A stretch of DNA of 64,000 nucleotides from Pseudomonadota bacterium (GTDB taxonomy: Bacteria > Pseudomonadota > Alphaproteobacteria > Rhodobacterales > Rhodobacteraceae), in NCBI GenBank assembly GCA_038533575.1, contig JBCAYL010000001.1, positions 1-64,000 on the forward strand, read 5' to 3'. Position numbers and translations under genes: made by a program. The notes beneath the pieces are model-generated. The model was given only the letters and a program-made list of their open reading frames with translations. It was not told the DNA's origin and searched no databases. This document shows, piece after piece, positions 17,229-28,195 of the stretch (the stretch's first letter is position 1; every line of letters starts with the position of its first letter).

Positions 17229-17789
17229 GTGTCCGAACCGACTTCGATTTCCAACGGCATAGCCGCGCGTTATGCCACGGCCGTCTTTGAGCTCGCCAAG
17301 GATGGCAAAGCCCTCCCGGCCCTCGAAACCGACATCACCTCGCTCAACGAAGCTCTGCACGGCTCCGATGATCTTCGGGGTTTCTTCAACTCGCCGGTCT
17401 ACAGCCGCGACGAGATGGAAAAGGCGGTCGTGGCCTTCGTGGAGAAGGCGGGCTTCAGCGACATCATCAAGAACACGCTCGCGCTTATGGCGCAGAACCG
17501 GCGCCTCTTCGTGGTGCCGGCCTTCGTCGAGCGGGTGAAGGCGCTTCTCGCGGAGGAGAAGGGCGAAGTGACCGCGGAGGTGATCACCTCAAAGGCGCTC
17601 ACGAAGACGCAGGCCGACAAGCTCGCCAAGGTGCTCAAGGCGCAGGTGGGCAAGGATGTGAACATGGAGGCCTCGGTGGACGAGAGCCTCATTGGCGGAA
17701 TGATTGTGAAGGTGGGTTCTCGGATGGTCGACACGTCGATCCGCTCCAAGCTCGCTGCACTGCAAAACACCATGAAAGAGGTCGGATAA
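17229..17789 (+). CDS. atpH: ATP synthase F1 delta subunit
   Basis: A 186-residue delta (OSCP-like) subunit linking the F1 head to the peripheral stalk. The N-terminal helical domain (SNGIAARYATAVFELAKD) and the C-terminal LIGGMIVKVGSRMVDTSIRSKLAAL signature are both present. The GTG at 17229 gives the family N-terminus MSEPTSIS and the expected length. The next gene starts directly after its stop (TAAATG). The F0 genes are not in this window, as expected for Rhodobacteraceae, where they form a separate operon. Confidence 0.95.
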   Translation: MSEPTSISNGIAARYATAVFELAKDGKALPALETDITSLNEALHGSDDLRGFFNSPVYSRDEMEKAVVAFVEKAGFSDIIKNTLALMAQNRRLFVVPAFVERVKALLAEEKGEVTAEVITSKALTKTQADKLAKVLKAQVGKDVNMEASVDESLIGGMIVKVGSRMVDTSIRSKLAALQNTMKEVG

Positions 17790-19328
17790 ATGGCGATCCA
17801 AGCGGCGGAAATTTCCGCGATCCTGAAGGACCAGATCAAGAATTTCGGTCAGGAGGCCGAGGTGGCCGAGGTGGGCCGCGTGCTCTCCGTCGGCGACGGG
17901 ATCGCGCGGGTCTACGGGCTCGACAACATCCAGGCCGGTGAGATGGTCGAGTTTCCGGGCGGCATCCAGGGCATGGCGCTCAACCTCGAGATGGACAATG
18001 TCGGCTGCGTGATTTTCGGCTCCGACCGGGACATCAAGGAAGGCGACACCGTCAAGCGGACGAACGCCATCGTGGACGTGCCCGCGGGCCCCGAGCTTCT
18101 CGGCCGCGTCGTGGACGGTCTCGGCAACCCGCTCGACGGCAAGGGTCCGATCAAATCGGCCGAACGCCGCGTGGCGGACGTCAAGGCGCCGGGCATCATC
18201 CCGCGTAAATCCGTGCACGAGCCGATGGCGACCGGCCTGAAAGCCGTGGACGCCATGATCCCGGTGGGCCGCGGCCAGCGTGAGCTCATCATCGGCGACC
18301 GTCAGACCGGCAAGACCGCCGTGGCGCTCGACACGATGCTGAACCAGAAGTCCTACAACGACGCCGCGGGCGACGATGAGAGCAAGAAGCTCTACTGCGT
18401 CTACGTGGCCGTGGGCCAGAAGCGCTCCACCGTGGCACAGCTCGTCAACAAGCTCGAGGAAACGGGCGCGATCGAGTACTCGATCGTGGTGGCCGCCACC
18501 GCCTCCGACCCCGCGCCGATGCAGTTCCTCGCGCCCTACGCCGCCACCGCCATGGCCGAGTATTTCCGCGACAACGGCAAGCACGCGCTGATCATCTACG
18601 ATGACCTCTCCAAGCAGGCCGTGGCCTACCGCCAGATGTCGCTGCTGCTGCGCCGCCCGCCCGGCCGTGAAGCCTATCCGGGTGACGTCTTCTACCTCCA
18701 CTCGCGGCTGCTGGAGCGTTCGGCCAAGCTGAACGAGGATAATGGTGCGGGCTCGCTGACGGCGCTGCCGATCATCGAGACGCAGGCTGGTGACATCTCA
18801 GCCTTTATTCCGACGAACGTGATCTCGATCACCGACGGTCAGATCTTCCTCGAGACGGAGCTCTTCTTCCAGGGCATCCGCCCGGCCGTGAACACCGGTC
18901 TGTCGGTGTCGCGCGTGGGCTCCTCGGCCCAGACGAACGCGATGAAATCGGTGGCGGGCTCAATGAAGCTCGAACTCGCGCAGTACCGCGAGATGGCGGC
19001 CTTCGCGCAGTTCGGCTCGGACCTCGACGCGGCGACGCAGAAGCTCCTGAACCGCGGCGCGCGCCTCACGGAGCTCCTCAAGCAGCCGCAATATTCGCCG
19101 TTGACCAACGCCGAGATTGTCTGCGTGATCTTCGCGGGCACCAACGGCTACCTCGACGATCTCAAGGTGGGCGATGTGGGCCGCTTCGAGCAGGGGCTCA
19201 TCAAGCACCTGCGCGGCAAGGGGAAAGATCTTCTCGATCACATCACGAAGGACGATCCCAAGATCAAGGGCGAGGCGGCCGACAAGATCAAGGCCGTCAT
19301 CGACGAGTACGCGCAGAGCTTTTCGTAA
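17790..19328 (+). CDS. atpA: ATP synthase F1 alpha subunit
   Basis: The 512-residue alpha subunit carries the non-catalytic nucleotide sites of F1. Seen: the N-terminal beta-barrel ([21 protein letters not shown]), Walker [10 protein letters not shown] at about residues 169-177, the [17 protein letters not shown] strand, and the arginine-finger region SRVGSSAQ near residue 370. Length and order are standard. It starts at the base after the atpH stop and is 9 bases before atpG, in one operon. Confidence 0.98.
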   Translation: MAIQAAEISAILKDQIKNFGQEAEVAEVGRVLSVGDGIARVYGLDNIQAGEMVEFPGGIQGMALNLEMDNVGCVIFGSDRDIKEGDTVKRTNAIVDVPAGPELLGRVVDGLGNPLDGKGPIKSAERRVADVKAPGIIPRKSVHEPMATGLKAVDAMIPVGRGQRELIIGDRQTGKTAVALDTMLNQKSYNDAAGDDESKKLYCVYVAVGQKRSTVAQLVNKLEETGAIEYSIVVAATASDPAPMQFLAPYAATAMAEYFRDNGKHALIIYDDLSKQAVAYRQMSLLLRRPPGREAYPGDVFYLHSRLLERSAKLNEDNGAGSLTALPIIETQAGDISAFIPTNVISITDGQIFLETELFFQGIRPAVNTGLSVSRVGSSAQTNAMKSVAGSMKLELAQYREMAAFAQFGSDLDAATQKLLNRGARLTELLKQPQYSPLTNAEIVCVIFAGTNGYLDDLKVGDVGRFEQGLIKHLRGKGKDLLDHITKDDPKIKGEAADKIKAVIDEYAQSFS

Positions 19329-19337
19329 GGACCTCTC

Positions 19338-20216
19338 ATGCCCAGCTTGAAGGACCTGAAAAACAGGATCGACTCGGTCAAATCGACCCGGAAGATCACC
19401 AAGGCCATGCAGATGGTGGCTGCCGCGAAACTGCGGCGGGCACAGGATGCCGCCGAGGCCGCGCGCCCCTACACGGAGCGCTTTAACGCGGTGATGGCGG
19501 GCCTTGCCTCCTCCGTGGGTGGCTCGGAGTCCGCACCCGTCCTGCTCAAGGGCACGGGCAAGGACGACGTCCACCTGCTCGTCGTGATGACGGCGGAGCG
19601 CGGCCTTTGCGGCGGCTTCAACTCGTCCATCGCCAAGATCGCGCGCCAGCACGCGCAGAAGCTCTTGGCCGAGGGCAAGACGGTGAAAATCCTCACTGTC
19701 GGAAAGAAAGGCCGTGACCAGCTCAAGCGCGACCTCGGCAAGCACCTCGTCGGCCACGTGGACCTCAGCGATGTGAAGCGCGTGGCCTACAAGGACGCGG
19801 CCGGCATCGCGCAGGACGTTCTCGACCGCTTCGAGGCGGGCGAATTCGATGTCGCCACCATCTTCTTCAGCGCGTTCGAGACGGTCGTGTCACAAATCCC
19901 GACCGCGCAGCAGATCATCCCGGCCTCCTACGAAAGCGAGGGCGAGGATGGCAGCGAAAGCACGCTCTATGACTACGAGCCGAGCGAAGAGGCGATCCTG
20001 GCCGACCTGCTGCCGCGCGGTGTCGCGACGCAGATCTTCGCCGCGCTGCTGGAAAATGCTGCCTCCGAGCAGGGCGCGCGCATGTCCGCCATGGACAACG
20101 CCACCCGCAACGCTGGCGAGATGATCGAGAACCTGACGATCGAGTACAACCGCTCCCGCCAGGCCGTCATCACGAACGAACTCATCGAAATCATTTCGGG
20201 CGCGGAAGCGCTCTAA
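19338..20216 (+). CDS. atpG: ATP synthase F1 gamma subunit
   Basis: The 292-residue gamma subunit is the rotating central shaft of F1. The N-terminal helix ([36 protein letters not shown]) and the C-terminal helix ([20 protein letters not shown], ending [15 protein letters not shown]) are the classic antiparallel coiled coil that enters the alpha3-beta3 ring; [14 protein letters not shown] is the family signature in the globular part. It lies between atpA and atpD with gaps of 9 and 18 bases. Confidence 0.97.
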   Translation: MPSLKDLKNRIDSVKSTRKITKAMQMVAAAKLRRAQDAAEAARPYTERFNAVMAGLASSVGGSESAPVLLKGTGKDDVHLLVVMTAERGLCGGFNSSIAKIARQHAQKLLAEGKTVKILTVGKKGRDQLKRDLGKHLVGHVDLSDVKRVAYKDAAGIAQDVLDRFEAGEFDVATIFFSAFETVVSQIPTAQQIIPASYESEGEDGSESTLYDYEPSEEAILADLLPRGVATQIFAALLENAASEQGARMSAMDNATRNAGEMIENLTIEYNRSRQAVITNELIEIISGAEAL

Positions 20217-21659
<1,443 letters not shown>

Positions 21660-21670
21660 GAGAAGGATGC

Positions 21671-21732
21671 GCCCCGGGCTCGACCCGGGGCCTCTACCTT
21701 TAACGCGCGAGGTCCCGGGTCAGGCCCGGGAC
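21671..21732 (+). repeat. Tandem intercistronic hairpins between atpD and atpC
   Basis: GCCCCGGG (21671-21678) pairs with CCCGGGGC (21684-21691), and GTCCCGGG (21712-21719) pairs with CCCGGGAC (21725-21732), each with a 5-base loop. The CCCGGG palindrome family recurs in the rpsD leader and the clpA terminator. No T-run follows either hairpin, so mRNA stabilisation or partial attenuation is more likely than full termination. Confidence 0.75.
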
Positions 21733-21752
21733 GGGTGAAGGAAAGCAGATAG

Positions 21753-22139
21753 ATGGCATTTCAATTCGATCTCGTGAGCCCGGAGCGACGCCTGGCCTCG
21801 TTCGAGGCGAGCGAAGTTCAGATCCCGGGCGCCGAGGGGGACATGACCGCCATGCCCGACCACGCGCCCACGATCACCACACTGCGCCCGGGCGTGCTGC
21901 GCGCGGTGAGCAAGGACGGCGCACAGGATTTCGCGGTCACTGGCGGCTTCGCCGAGATCACCCCGGCAGGAGCCTCTGTCCTCGCGGAGCGCGCCATGCC
22001 GCTCGCGGAGGCCAAGGAGACCGTGGACAGCCTCATCGCGGAGGCGCGTGAAGCTGCAAGCGGGGCCGAGGGCGACGCCAAGGACACCGCCGACAAGCGC
22101 GTGGCCGATTACGAGGCTCTCAAGGCCGCCATCGGCTGA
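21753..22139 (+). CDS. atpC: ATP synthase F1 epsilon subunit
   Basis: The 128-residue epsilon subunit couples the gamma shaft to the c-ring. The N-terminal beta-sandwich ([20 protein letters not shown], then [23 protein letters not shown]) and a shortened C-terminal helical part are visible. Alphaproteobacterial epsilon subunits are usually weak inhibitors and this one is of the short type. It is the last gene of the operon and is followed by an intrinsic terminator. Confidence 0.95.
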   Translation: MAFQFDLVSPERRLASFEASEVQIPGAEGDMTAMPDHAPTITTLRPGVLRAVSKDGAQDFAVTGGFAEITPAGASVLAERAMPLAEAKETVDSLIAEAREAASGAEGDAKDTADKRVADYEALKAAIG

Positions 22140-22168
22140 GGCTTGCGGGCCGCATTGCGACGCGAACG

Positions 22169-22190
22169 AGGCCCCTCCGGAGGCCTTTTT
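22169..22190 (+). terminator. Intrinsic terminator of the atp operon
   Basis: AGGCC (22169-22173) pairs with GGCCT (22182-22186), with an inner CC/GG pair, and is followed by a T-run to 22190. It is 30 bases after the atpC stop. Confidence 0.8.
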
Positions 22191-22261
22191 CATGCCTTGC
22201 CACACCTTTGCCCCATTTCCGGCTTTTGCCGAAGGCGGGGAGTGGCGAGTGCTTTGGGCCC

Positions 22262-22612
22262 ATGAAACGACTGCGCAATCACTTGATCGGTGTGGATCAG
22301 GGCGAACACGTCCTGTTTTCGCATTTCGAGGAAGACGGTCCGATGTGGTCGGGCAAGGGGCCGCGCGTCGTGAAGACGCCGGTGACCTTCGCCGAGCCGT
22401 TCCGCGCGCCTCCCAGCGTTCAGGTGGCGCTGAGCATGTGGGACATGGATAACGCGGCGAATTCCCGCGCCGATATGCGGGCCGAGGCGGTCACGGTGTC
22501 CGGCTTTGAGCTGATCTTCCGCACCTGGGGTGACACGCGCGTGGCGCGCGTCCGGGCCAATTGGACGGCCATCGGCGAACTGCGCCAAGCCGATGAATGG
22601 GATCTCTACTGA
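22262..22612 (+). CDS. H-type lectin domain protein
   Basis: A 116-residue protein made almost wholly of one H-type lectin domain, the fold first described in snail agglutinins. Seen: VTFAEPFRAPPSVQVALSMW, the MDNAANSRADMRAEAVT segment and the C-terminal strand FELIFRTWGDTRVARVRANW, ending in the conserved IGE. No signal peptide or membrane segment is visible, so the protein looks cytoplasmic, at odds with a secreted glycan-binding role. The ATG at 22262 precedes the domain; an earlier in-frame start at 22208 adds residues without similarity. Function unknown. Confidence 0.75.
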   Translation: MKRLRNHLIGVDQGEHVLFSHFEEDGPMWSGKGPRVVKTPVTFAEPFRAPPSVQVALSMWDMDNAANSRADMRAEAVTVSGFELIFRTWGDTRVARVRANWTAIGELRQADEWDLY

Positions 22613-22685
22613 CGCAGCGTCAGGCGTGAACAATGTTCAAAAACTCCCATGTGTGACGGGTATCGGTCATTCAGGGAGGTCGGAC

Positions 22686-23273
22686 ATGGGACGCTTGCTG
22701 GGGCTTTATCTCGCCGCATTAGTCACGGGCGCGCTTTCGGGCCTGCTGGGCATGCCCATCGTCGACCCGCTTGGCCAGATCGGCCTCGCGCGCTTCATCG
22801 GCCTGCCGGATGACGCGCTTTTCGTCTCGCTGCCCCTCGCGCTAGGGCCGGGAGCTGTTTTCGGCCTCATTGGAGGGTTCTTCCTGCGCTTTATCCTCGC
22901 GCTTCGCTGGCGGGATGCCGCAGTTTTCGCGGCGTTTTCCGTCACCGGCATGTTCGTGGCGAGCGAGGCGGCGACATGGTCCGCGATCGCGGCGCGGGAT
23001 GCGGGCCTGCCGCCCTTCGCGGTCACGTACCTCTTGGGCAGCCTCATCGGCAGCACGGTCCTTCTCGCGCCCCTCGCGCCCCGCCTTGGGCGAGCGCTCC
23101 TCCGCGACGCGGCGATCTGGCCCGCGCTCTGGGCGGCAGGTATCGGGCTGACCCTCGACCTCACCGGAAATGACGACCTGCTCACGGCCCGCTGGCTCAT
23201 CCCGCTCCTCGCCGGGTGGCAGGCGCTCGTGCTGATGCTCGCGACACGCGCCGCGCAGGCTCACTCCCAGTGA
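22686..23273 (+). CDS. Hypothetical multi-pass membrane protein
   Basis: A 195-residue hydrophobic protein with about five predicted helices, beginning [21 protein letters not shown] do not recognise a family. The glycine-rich first helix and [18 protein letters not shown] loop could suggest a small permease, but nothing diagnoses a substrate. GGAGGTCGGAC lies just before the ATG at 22686. Its last 13 bases overlap the 3' end of prs on the opposite strand. Confidence 0.65.
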   Translation: MGRLLGLYLAALVTGALSGLLGMPIVDPLGQIGLARFIGLPDDALFVSLPLALGPGAVFGLIGGFFLRFILALRWRDAAVFAAFSVTGMFVASEAATWSAIAARDAGLPPFAVTYLLGSLIGSTVLLAPLAPRLGRALLRDAAIWPALWAAGIGLTLDLTGNDDLLTARWLIPLLAGWQALVLMLATRAAQAHSQ

Positions 23274-24277
23274 TAGAGCCCTTCGTAGATCGGGCCGAGC
23301 GTCGAGGGATCGAAGAGCGAACTCACGGATGTCCCGTTCCAGATATTGAGGATCGCCTGGGCGAAGATCGGGGCCGTGGGCACGATGCGGATGTTCTTGC
23401 AGTCGCGTACGGATTTGGTCGCCTCGATCGTGTCGGTGACCACGAGCGTCTTCATGACCGAATTGGTGATCCGCTCCACTGCCGGGCCCGAGAGCACACC
23501 GTGGGAGATGTAGGCATGGACCTCGGTGGCCCCGTGATCGAGCAGCACCTCCGCCGCCTTGCACAGCGTGCCGGCGGTGTCACAGATATCGTCGACGATC
23601 ACGCATTTCTTGCCGGTCACGTCGCCGATGACGGTCATCTCCGCCACCTCGCCGGCCTTCTCCCGGCGCTTGTCCACGATGGATAGCGGCGCGCCGATGC
23701 GCTGCGCCAGCTCCCGCGCGCGCGCCACCCCGCCCACATCGGGGCTCACCACCATCACATCCTCGATGGAGCCGAAGTGGTTCTTGATGTCGAGCGCGAA
23801 GATCGGCGAGGCGTAGAGGTTGTCCACCGGGATGTCGAAGAAGCCCTGGATCTGCGCGGCGTGCAAATCCATCGTGAGGATCCGTTCGATGCCTGACTCG
23901 ACCATCATGTTCGCCACGAGCTTGGCGGAAATGGGGGTGCGCGCCTTGGTGCGCCGGTCCTGCCGCGCATAGCCGAAATAGGGAATGACGGCCGTGATCC
24001 TCTGCGCGGAGGAGCGACGCAGCGCATCGGCGATGATGAGCAGCTCCATCAGGTTGTCATTGGCCGGCCGCGAGGTGGGCTGGATGATGAACATGTCCTC
24101 GCCGCGCACGTTCTCGAACACCTCGGTGAAGATCTCGCCGTCGTTGAAGCGCTCCACCCGCGCATCCACGAGCCCGAGGTTCTGCCCCCGGCTCATCCCC
24201 ACCCGGCGCGCGACGGCCTTGGCGAGGGTCATGTTTGCATTTCCGGAAATGAGTTTGGGTTCCGCGGAGGTCGGCAT
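23261..24277 (-). CDS. prs: Ribose-phosphate pyrophosphokinase
   Basis: The 338-residue enzyme makes PRPP from ribose 5-phosphate and ATP, feeding purine, pyrimidine, histidine, tryptophan and NAD synthesis. Class I signatures: [28 protein letters not shown], the catalytic [27 protein letters not shown], and the PRPP-binding loop [12 protein letters not shown]. The start [15 protein letters not shown] at 24277 is standard. It is transcribed alone and convergent with the membrane protein gene. Confidence 0.97.
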   Translation of the reverse strand: MPTSAEPKLISGNANMTLAKAVARRVGMSRGQNLGLVDARVERFNDGEIFTEVFENVRGEDMFIIQPTSRPANDNLMELLIIADALRRSSAQRITAVIPYFGYARQDRRTKARTPISAKLVANMMVESGIERILTMDLHAAQIQGFFDIPVDNLYASPIFALDIKNHFGSIEDVMVVSPDVGGVARARELAQRIGAPLSIVDKRREKAGEVAEMTVIGDVTGKKCVIVDDICDTAGTLCKAAEVLLDHGATEVHAYISHGVLSGPAVERITNSVMKTLVVTDTIEATKSVRDCKNIRIVPTAPIFAQAILNIWNGTSVSSLFDPSTLGPIYEGLYHWE

Positions 24278-24393
24278 TCTGGTGTCCCGTTCTGTCCCTT
24301 CGGCGGCCGCCCTTGTCCCCGAGTCGCCGCGTTGACACCGCCTAGCACGGGCCTACGGTCCCACCAACAGCGGAGCGGCCACGAGGAGCCCAC

Positions 24394-24984
24394 ATGGCGC
24401 ATATCGACTACTATTTTTCCACCATCTCTCCCTACACGTATCTCGCGGGGACGCGGATGGAGGCCGTGGCGGAAAAGCACGGCGCGTCAGTAACCTACAA
24501 GCCGCTCGACATCGTGACGCTCTTCTCTCGTACCGGAGGCACAGCCCCGAAGGATCGCCATCCTGCCCGCCAGGAATACCGCGCCCAGGAGCTTGTCCGG
24601 CAGGCCGAAAAGCTCGGGATAGCGTTCAATCTGAAGCCCGCCCACTGGCCCACAAACCCGGCGCCGTCCTCCTACGCGTTCATCGCCGCGGAACAGGCGG
24701 GTGGGGACCTCGGCGCGCTCGTCCACGCCTTCTGCCGCGCCTGCTGGGCCGAGGAGAAAGACATCGCCGAGGACGCCGTCATCCGGGGCTGCCTTGAGGC
24801 GGCGGGCTTTGATCCTGCCCTGGCCGATAGCGGGCTCCTCGCCGGGGCGGAGGCCTATACCCAGAACCTCGAGGATGCGGTCAACGCGGGCGCCTTCGGT
24901 GCGCCCTTCTACATCACGGACGATGGTGCCCGCTTCTGGGGGCAGGACCGGATCGAAGACCTCGATCGCCACCTGTCGAAGTGA
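24394..24984 (+). CDS. 2-hydroxychromene-2-carboxylate isomerase-like protein
   Basis: A 196-residue DsbA-fold protein of the kappa-class glutathione transferase/HCCA isomerase family. Seen: HIDYYFSTISPYTYLAG at the N-terminus with serine in the catalytic position, the alpha-helical insert, and FGAPFYITDDGARFWGQDRIEDL at the C-terminus, the family's cis-proline region. The named reaction belongs to naphthalene breakdown, but no other such genes are here, so a general glutathione-dependent isomerase is more likely. It overlaps the next gene by four bases (GTGA), so the two are coupled. Confidence 0.87.
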   Translation: MAHIDYYFSTISPYTYLAGTRMEAVAEKHGASVTYKPLDIVTLFSRTGGTAPKDRHPARQEYRAQELVRQAEKLGIAFNLKPAHWPTNPAPSSYAFIAAEQAGGDLGALVHAFCRACWAEEKDIAEDAVIRGCLEAAGFDPALADSGLLAGAEAYTQNLEDAVNAGAFGAPFYITDDGARFWGQDRIEDLDRHLSK

Positions 24985-25721
24985 CGCTGCACCGCTGGGG
25001 GGCGGCGCGCCCCCTGATGATCCATTGCGCGTTGGCCCATGGCGGCGTCCTCGCGCCCGTGGCGCGCGCGCTTGGTGGCGGGCTGGCATTCGATCTGCCC
25101 GGGCACGGCAAGGGCCCCGCATGGGAGACCGCCCGCGACTACCAGGAGCAGTGCGTTGCCTTGGCCGTGGACGCGATGGACGCGCCGGGCCCCGTCTTCG
25201 GCCATTCCTTCGGCGGAACGGTCGCGCTGCGCCTCGCGGTGGAGCGGCCCGACCTCGTGACCGCGCTCACACTCGTGGAGCCTGTCTTCTTTGCGGCCCT
25301 GCGCGTGCATGACAGCGCGGCCTACGCCGCCCACGGGGCGGCCTTCGCTCCGGTCGTGGAGGCCCACGAGTCCGGGGACTATCATCTGATGGCGGAGCGC
25401 TTCACCTCCATGTGGGGCGGCGCGCCATGGGACGGTTTGCCTCAGCGCTTCAAGGACATGCTGGCCCGGCAGATGCCGCTCATCATTGCCCAGGGAGACG
25501 GGATCGACGCCGATTCCGGCGATGTCTTCGCGCCGGGGCGGCTGGAGGCGCTTCGCTGCCCCGTGACACTCATCCGGGGCTTGGAGACACAACCCTCCGT
25601 GGCCGCGATCCACGCGGTGCTCGCGCGCCTTACGGGTGCGGAGGACCATGTCATCGCGGGAGCCGGGCACATGTCGCCCATCACGCACCCCGCGGAGGTG
25701 GCTGCGCTTACCCGGCTTTGA
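24981..25721 (+). CDS. Alpha/beta hydrolase
   Basis: A 246-residue alpha/beta hydrolase with nucleophile elbow GHSFGG near residue 74, oxyanion-region HCALAHGG at residues 15-22, and the catalytic histidine in GAGHMSPITHP near residue 231. The substrate is unknown. The GTG start at 24981 lies in the stop of the preceding isomerase, suggesting a shared pathway. Its 3' end overlaps ltaE, on the other strand, by 14 bases. Confidence 0.85.
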   Translation: MTLHRWGAARPLMIHCALAHGGVLAPVARALGGGLAFDLPGHGKGPAWETARDYQEQCVALAVDAMDAPGPVFGHSFGGTVALRLAVERPDLVTALTLVEPVFFAALRVHDSAAYAAHGAAFAPVVEAHESGDYHLMAERFTSMWGGAPWDGLPQRFKDMLARQMPLIIAQGDGIDADSGDVFAPGRLEALRCPVTLIRGLETQPSVAAIHAVLARLTGAEDHVIAGAGHMSPITHPAEVAALTRL

Positions 25722-26745
25722 GGAGGTCCGCGAAGCGCTCTGCGTTTTCGGGGGTGGCCGACCAGTCGCAGACGAGGCGGGCCACGATGGGCTCATCGTC
25801 GGGCCCCTCATGCTCGTCGGCGAAGGAGTAGAACTCGGCGCCCGCGGCGTGGAGCTTCCGGTGGAGCGCGCGTGGGAACGTGACGAACATCATGTTGGCG
25901 GCGGGCTGGTGGAGCACCTCCACGTGGGCCCCGAGCGCCTCGCGCAGATGACGACAGGCCGCGTTCGCACGCCCGCCGAGGTCACGCCAGAGATTATCTT
26001 CGAGGTAGGCTGCCATCTGCGCCGAAAGCAGGCGATGCTTGGAAAAGAGATGCCCGCCACGCATCCGCTGCCGCTCGAAGGCCTCGGCGTGTCCTGCCTG
26101 GAAGAAGATCACCGCCTCCACGCTCATGCAGCCATTCTTGGTGCCCCCGAAGGTGACCGCGTGGAGCCCTCGTTTCCAGGTCATCTCCGCTGCGGTACAG
26201 CCGAGCGACGCGCAGGCATTGGCGAAGCGCGCCCCGTCGAGATGGACCGGCTGGCCCTCGGAAACGGCCACGAGCGCATCGATCTCCGCCAGCGTATAAA
26301 CGCTGCCGACCTCGGTGACGTTGGTGAGCGTCACCGGGCCGCGGGCGGGCGTGTGGATGTTGCCCGGCGCGTATTTCGCAAGCGCCGCGGCGAGGCCCGC
26401 GGGGGTCATCTTGCCGTTCTCCCCCGCCACGGGCGCGAACGCAGCACCGCCAGCATAAAAGGTGGGCCCGTGGCTCTCGTCGATCAGGACATGGGCCGTC
26501 TCGTGGCAAAAGATCGTGCCCCAGGGCGGGCAGAGGGCCCCCATGACCATGGAGTTGGCCGCCGTGCCCGTGGCGACGAAGAAGACTTCCGCCTCCGGCG
26601 CCTCGAAGGTCTCGCGGATCATATCCTTGGCGCGGGCCTCCCAGGGATCGTCGCCATAGGGCATCGCATATCCCTCGGATGCCTCCATGACCGCCTGGAG
26701 GATCCGGGGATGGGCCGGCCCGGTATTGTCGGAGGCGAAATGCAT
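25708..26745 (-). CDS. ltaE: Low-specificity L-threonine aldolase
   Basis: A 345-residue fold-type I PLP enzyme that splits threonine or allo-threonine to glycine and acetaldehyde. Seen: FASDNTGPAHPRILQ at the N-terminus, FVATGTAANSMVM, the HETAHVLIDE motif, the aspartate in HLDGARFANA, and the PLP lysine in FGGTKNGCM near residue 200. The ATG at 26745 shares one base with the stop of the ycgN-like gene (TGATG), so it is the third gene of the ribF operon. Confidence 0.92.
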   Translation of the reverse strand: MHFASDNTGPAHPRILQAVMEASEGYAMPYGDDPWEARAKDMIRETFEAPEAEVFFVATGTAANSMVMGALCPPWGTIFCHETAHVLIDESHGPTFYAGGAAFAPVAGENGKMTPAGLAAALAKYAPGNIHTPARGPVTLTNVTEVGSVYTLAEIDALVAVSEGQPVHLDGARFANACASLGCTAAEMTWKRGLHAVTFGGTKNGCMSVEAVIFFQAGHAEAFERQRMRGGHLFSKHRLLSAQMAAYLEDNLWRDLGGRANAACRHLREALGAHVEVLHQPAANMMFVTFPRALHRKLHAAGAEFYSFADEHEGPDDEPIVARLVCDWSATPENAERFADLLKAG

Positions 26746-27185
26746 CAGCTCTCGCCCACGACATAGTCTTCCCAGTCCTCCTCGGGCACCTCGAACTCCG
26801 GCACCGTCCAGCCCCGCACGGAGGCGCCGGCCTCGTGTACGCTCTCGGGATCGCCGGTGAGGAGCGGGTGCCATGCGGGAAGCCGCTTGCCCTCATGAAG
26901 GCGCTTGTAGGCGCAGGATGTGGGGAGCCAGTAACTGTGCATCGCGATCGTGGCGGGCGTCATGCGAATACACTCCGGCACGAAGTGATGCCGGATCGGG
27001 TATTGCGCGCAGCGGCAGCTTTCCCCGTCGAGGAGGCGGCAGGCGACGCGCGTAAGTGCGACCTCGCCGGTATCGGGGTCTTCGAGCTTGTTGAGGCAGC
27101 ACTTGCCGCAGCCGTCGCAGAGCGCCTCCCATTCCGCATCGGTCATCTTGTCGAGCGGGACGCGCTCCCAGAACCTCTCGCGCAT
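26745..27185 (-). CDS. YcgN family cysteine-cluster protein
   Basis: A 146-residue protein of the UPF0260/YcgN and YkgJ-type cysteine-cluster family. Metal-binding cysteines are visible in LCDGCGKCCLNKLED near residues 23-38, in CRLLDGESCRCAQYPIRHHFVPEC and in LPTSCAYKRL; they probably hold a zinc or iron-sulfur site. Molecular function is not established. It sits between ribF and ltaE with one-base TGATG overlaps at both ends, which fixes its start at 27185. Confidence 0.88.
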   Translation of the reverse strand: MRERFWERVPLDKMTDAEWEALCDGCGKCCLNKLEDPDTGEVALTRVACRLLDGESCRCAQYPIRHHFVPECIRMTPATIAMHSYWLPTSCAYKRLHEGKRLPAWHPLLTGDPESVHEAGASVRGWTVPEFEVPEEDWEDYVVGES

Positions 27186-28123
27186 CAGAGCGCCTCCAGG
27201 ATGGTGCGCGCACGGCCGCAATCCGCGCCCATCTGCGCGACGAGGGCATCGACGGATTCGAATTTTTGTTCGCCGCGCAGATGCTCCACGAGGCCCACCG
27301 AGATCATCGCGCCGTAGAGATCGCCCTTGAAGTCGAAGATGTGGGTTTCGCAATTCGCGGCGTTCTCTCCAAACATCGGGCGCACACCGATGGAGGACGC
27401 GCCGTGGTAGCTGCTGGCATGGGGCCCGTCGAGGACGTCCACGAGGACGGCGTAGACCCCGAAGGCGGGCTGGTGAAGCGCGCCGAGCGCCATGTTGGCG
27501 GTGGGATAGCCCAGCGTGCGGCCCCGCGCATCGCCGTGGATCACTGGCCCCACGAGGCGATGCCAGTGGCCAAGCATTGTGGCCGCGTCGCGCGGACGCC
27601 CTTCGGCGAGGGCGGTGCGGATATTGGTGGAGCTCACGCGCGTGGAAGCGGCTTCGACCATGGGCGCGACGGTCACGTCGACGCCATGACCGGCTGCGAG
27701 GGATTTGAGCGTCTCCGCCGTGCCCGCGCGCGCCTTGCCAAAGCGGAAATCCGCGCCAACCACGACGTGCCGCGCACCCACGCCCGTGACGATGATGTCT
27801 TCCACGAAGGCCTCGGGCGTCAGCGCGGCGAGTGCCGCGTCGAACGGCACCTCGTAGACGAAATCGACGCCCAGCTTTTCCATCCGGTTCGCCTTGGCAT
27901 CCGGGCCCATCAGACGAAAGGCGGGGAGGTCCTTGCCGGCGAGGTCGGCGAAGTAGTGGCGTGGGTGGGGCTCGAAGGTGAGGATGCCGAGGGGCATGCC
28001 GTCCCGCCGCGCGAGATCGATCACCGATTGATGGCCGAGATGGACGCCGTCGAAGTTGCCGATGGCGACAGAGGCACCGCGCGCGGCCTCGGGAATATCG
28101 GTCAGGGTGCTCAGCCGCTCCAT
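27185..28123 (-). CDS. ribF: Bifunctional riboflavin kinase/FAD synthetase
   Basis: The 312-residue enzyme phosphorylates riboflavin to FMN and adenylylates FMN to FAD. The N-terminal nucleotidyltransferase domain shows GNFDGVHLGHQ near residues 22-32 and the ISSTNIR-like VSSTNIRTALAEG motif; the C-terminal kinase domain shows GRTLGYPTANM and GVYAVLV. It starts at 28123 and overlaps the next gene's start by one base. Order ribF-ycgN-ltaE on the minus strand forms a compact operon. Confidence 0.96.
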   Translation of the reverse strand: MERLSTLTDIPEAARGASVAIGNFDGVHLGHQSVIDLARRDGMPLGILTFEPHPRHYFADLAGKDLPAFRLMGPDAKANRMEKLGVDFVYEVPFDAALAALTPEAFVEDIIVTGVGARHVVVGADFRFGKARAGTAETLKSLAAGHGVDVTVAPMVEAASTRVSSTNIRTALAEGRPRDAATMLGHWHRLVGPVIHGDARGRTLGYPTANMALGALHQPAFGVYAVLVDVLDGPHASSYHGASSIGVRPMFGENAANCETHIFDFKGDLYGAMISVGLVEHLRGEQKFESVDALVAQMGADCGRARTILEAL

Positions 28124-28195
28124 GCCCGCGAGGTAACGCGGAGGACAGGGGGGAGCAAGGGCGGGAGGATGCGACCTTCGGAGCGCCCGTGCGCG

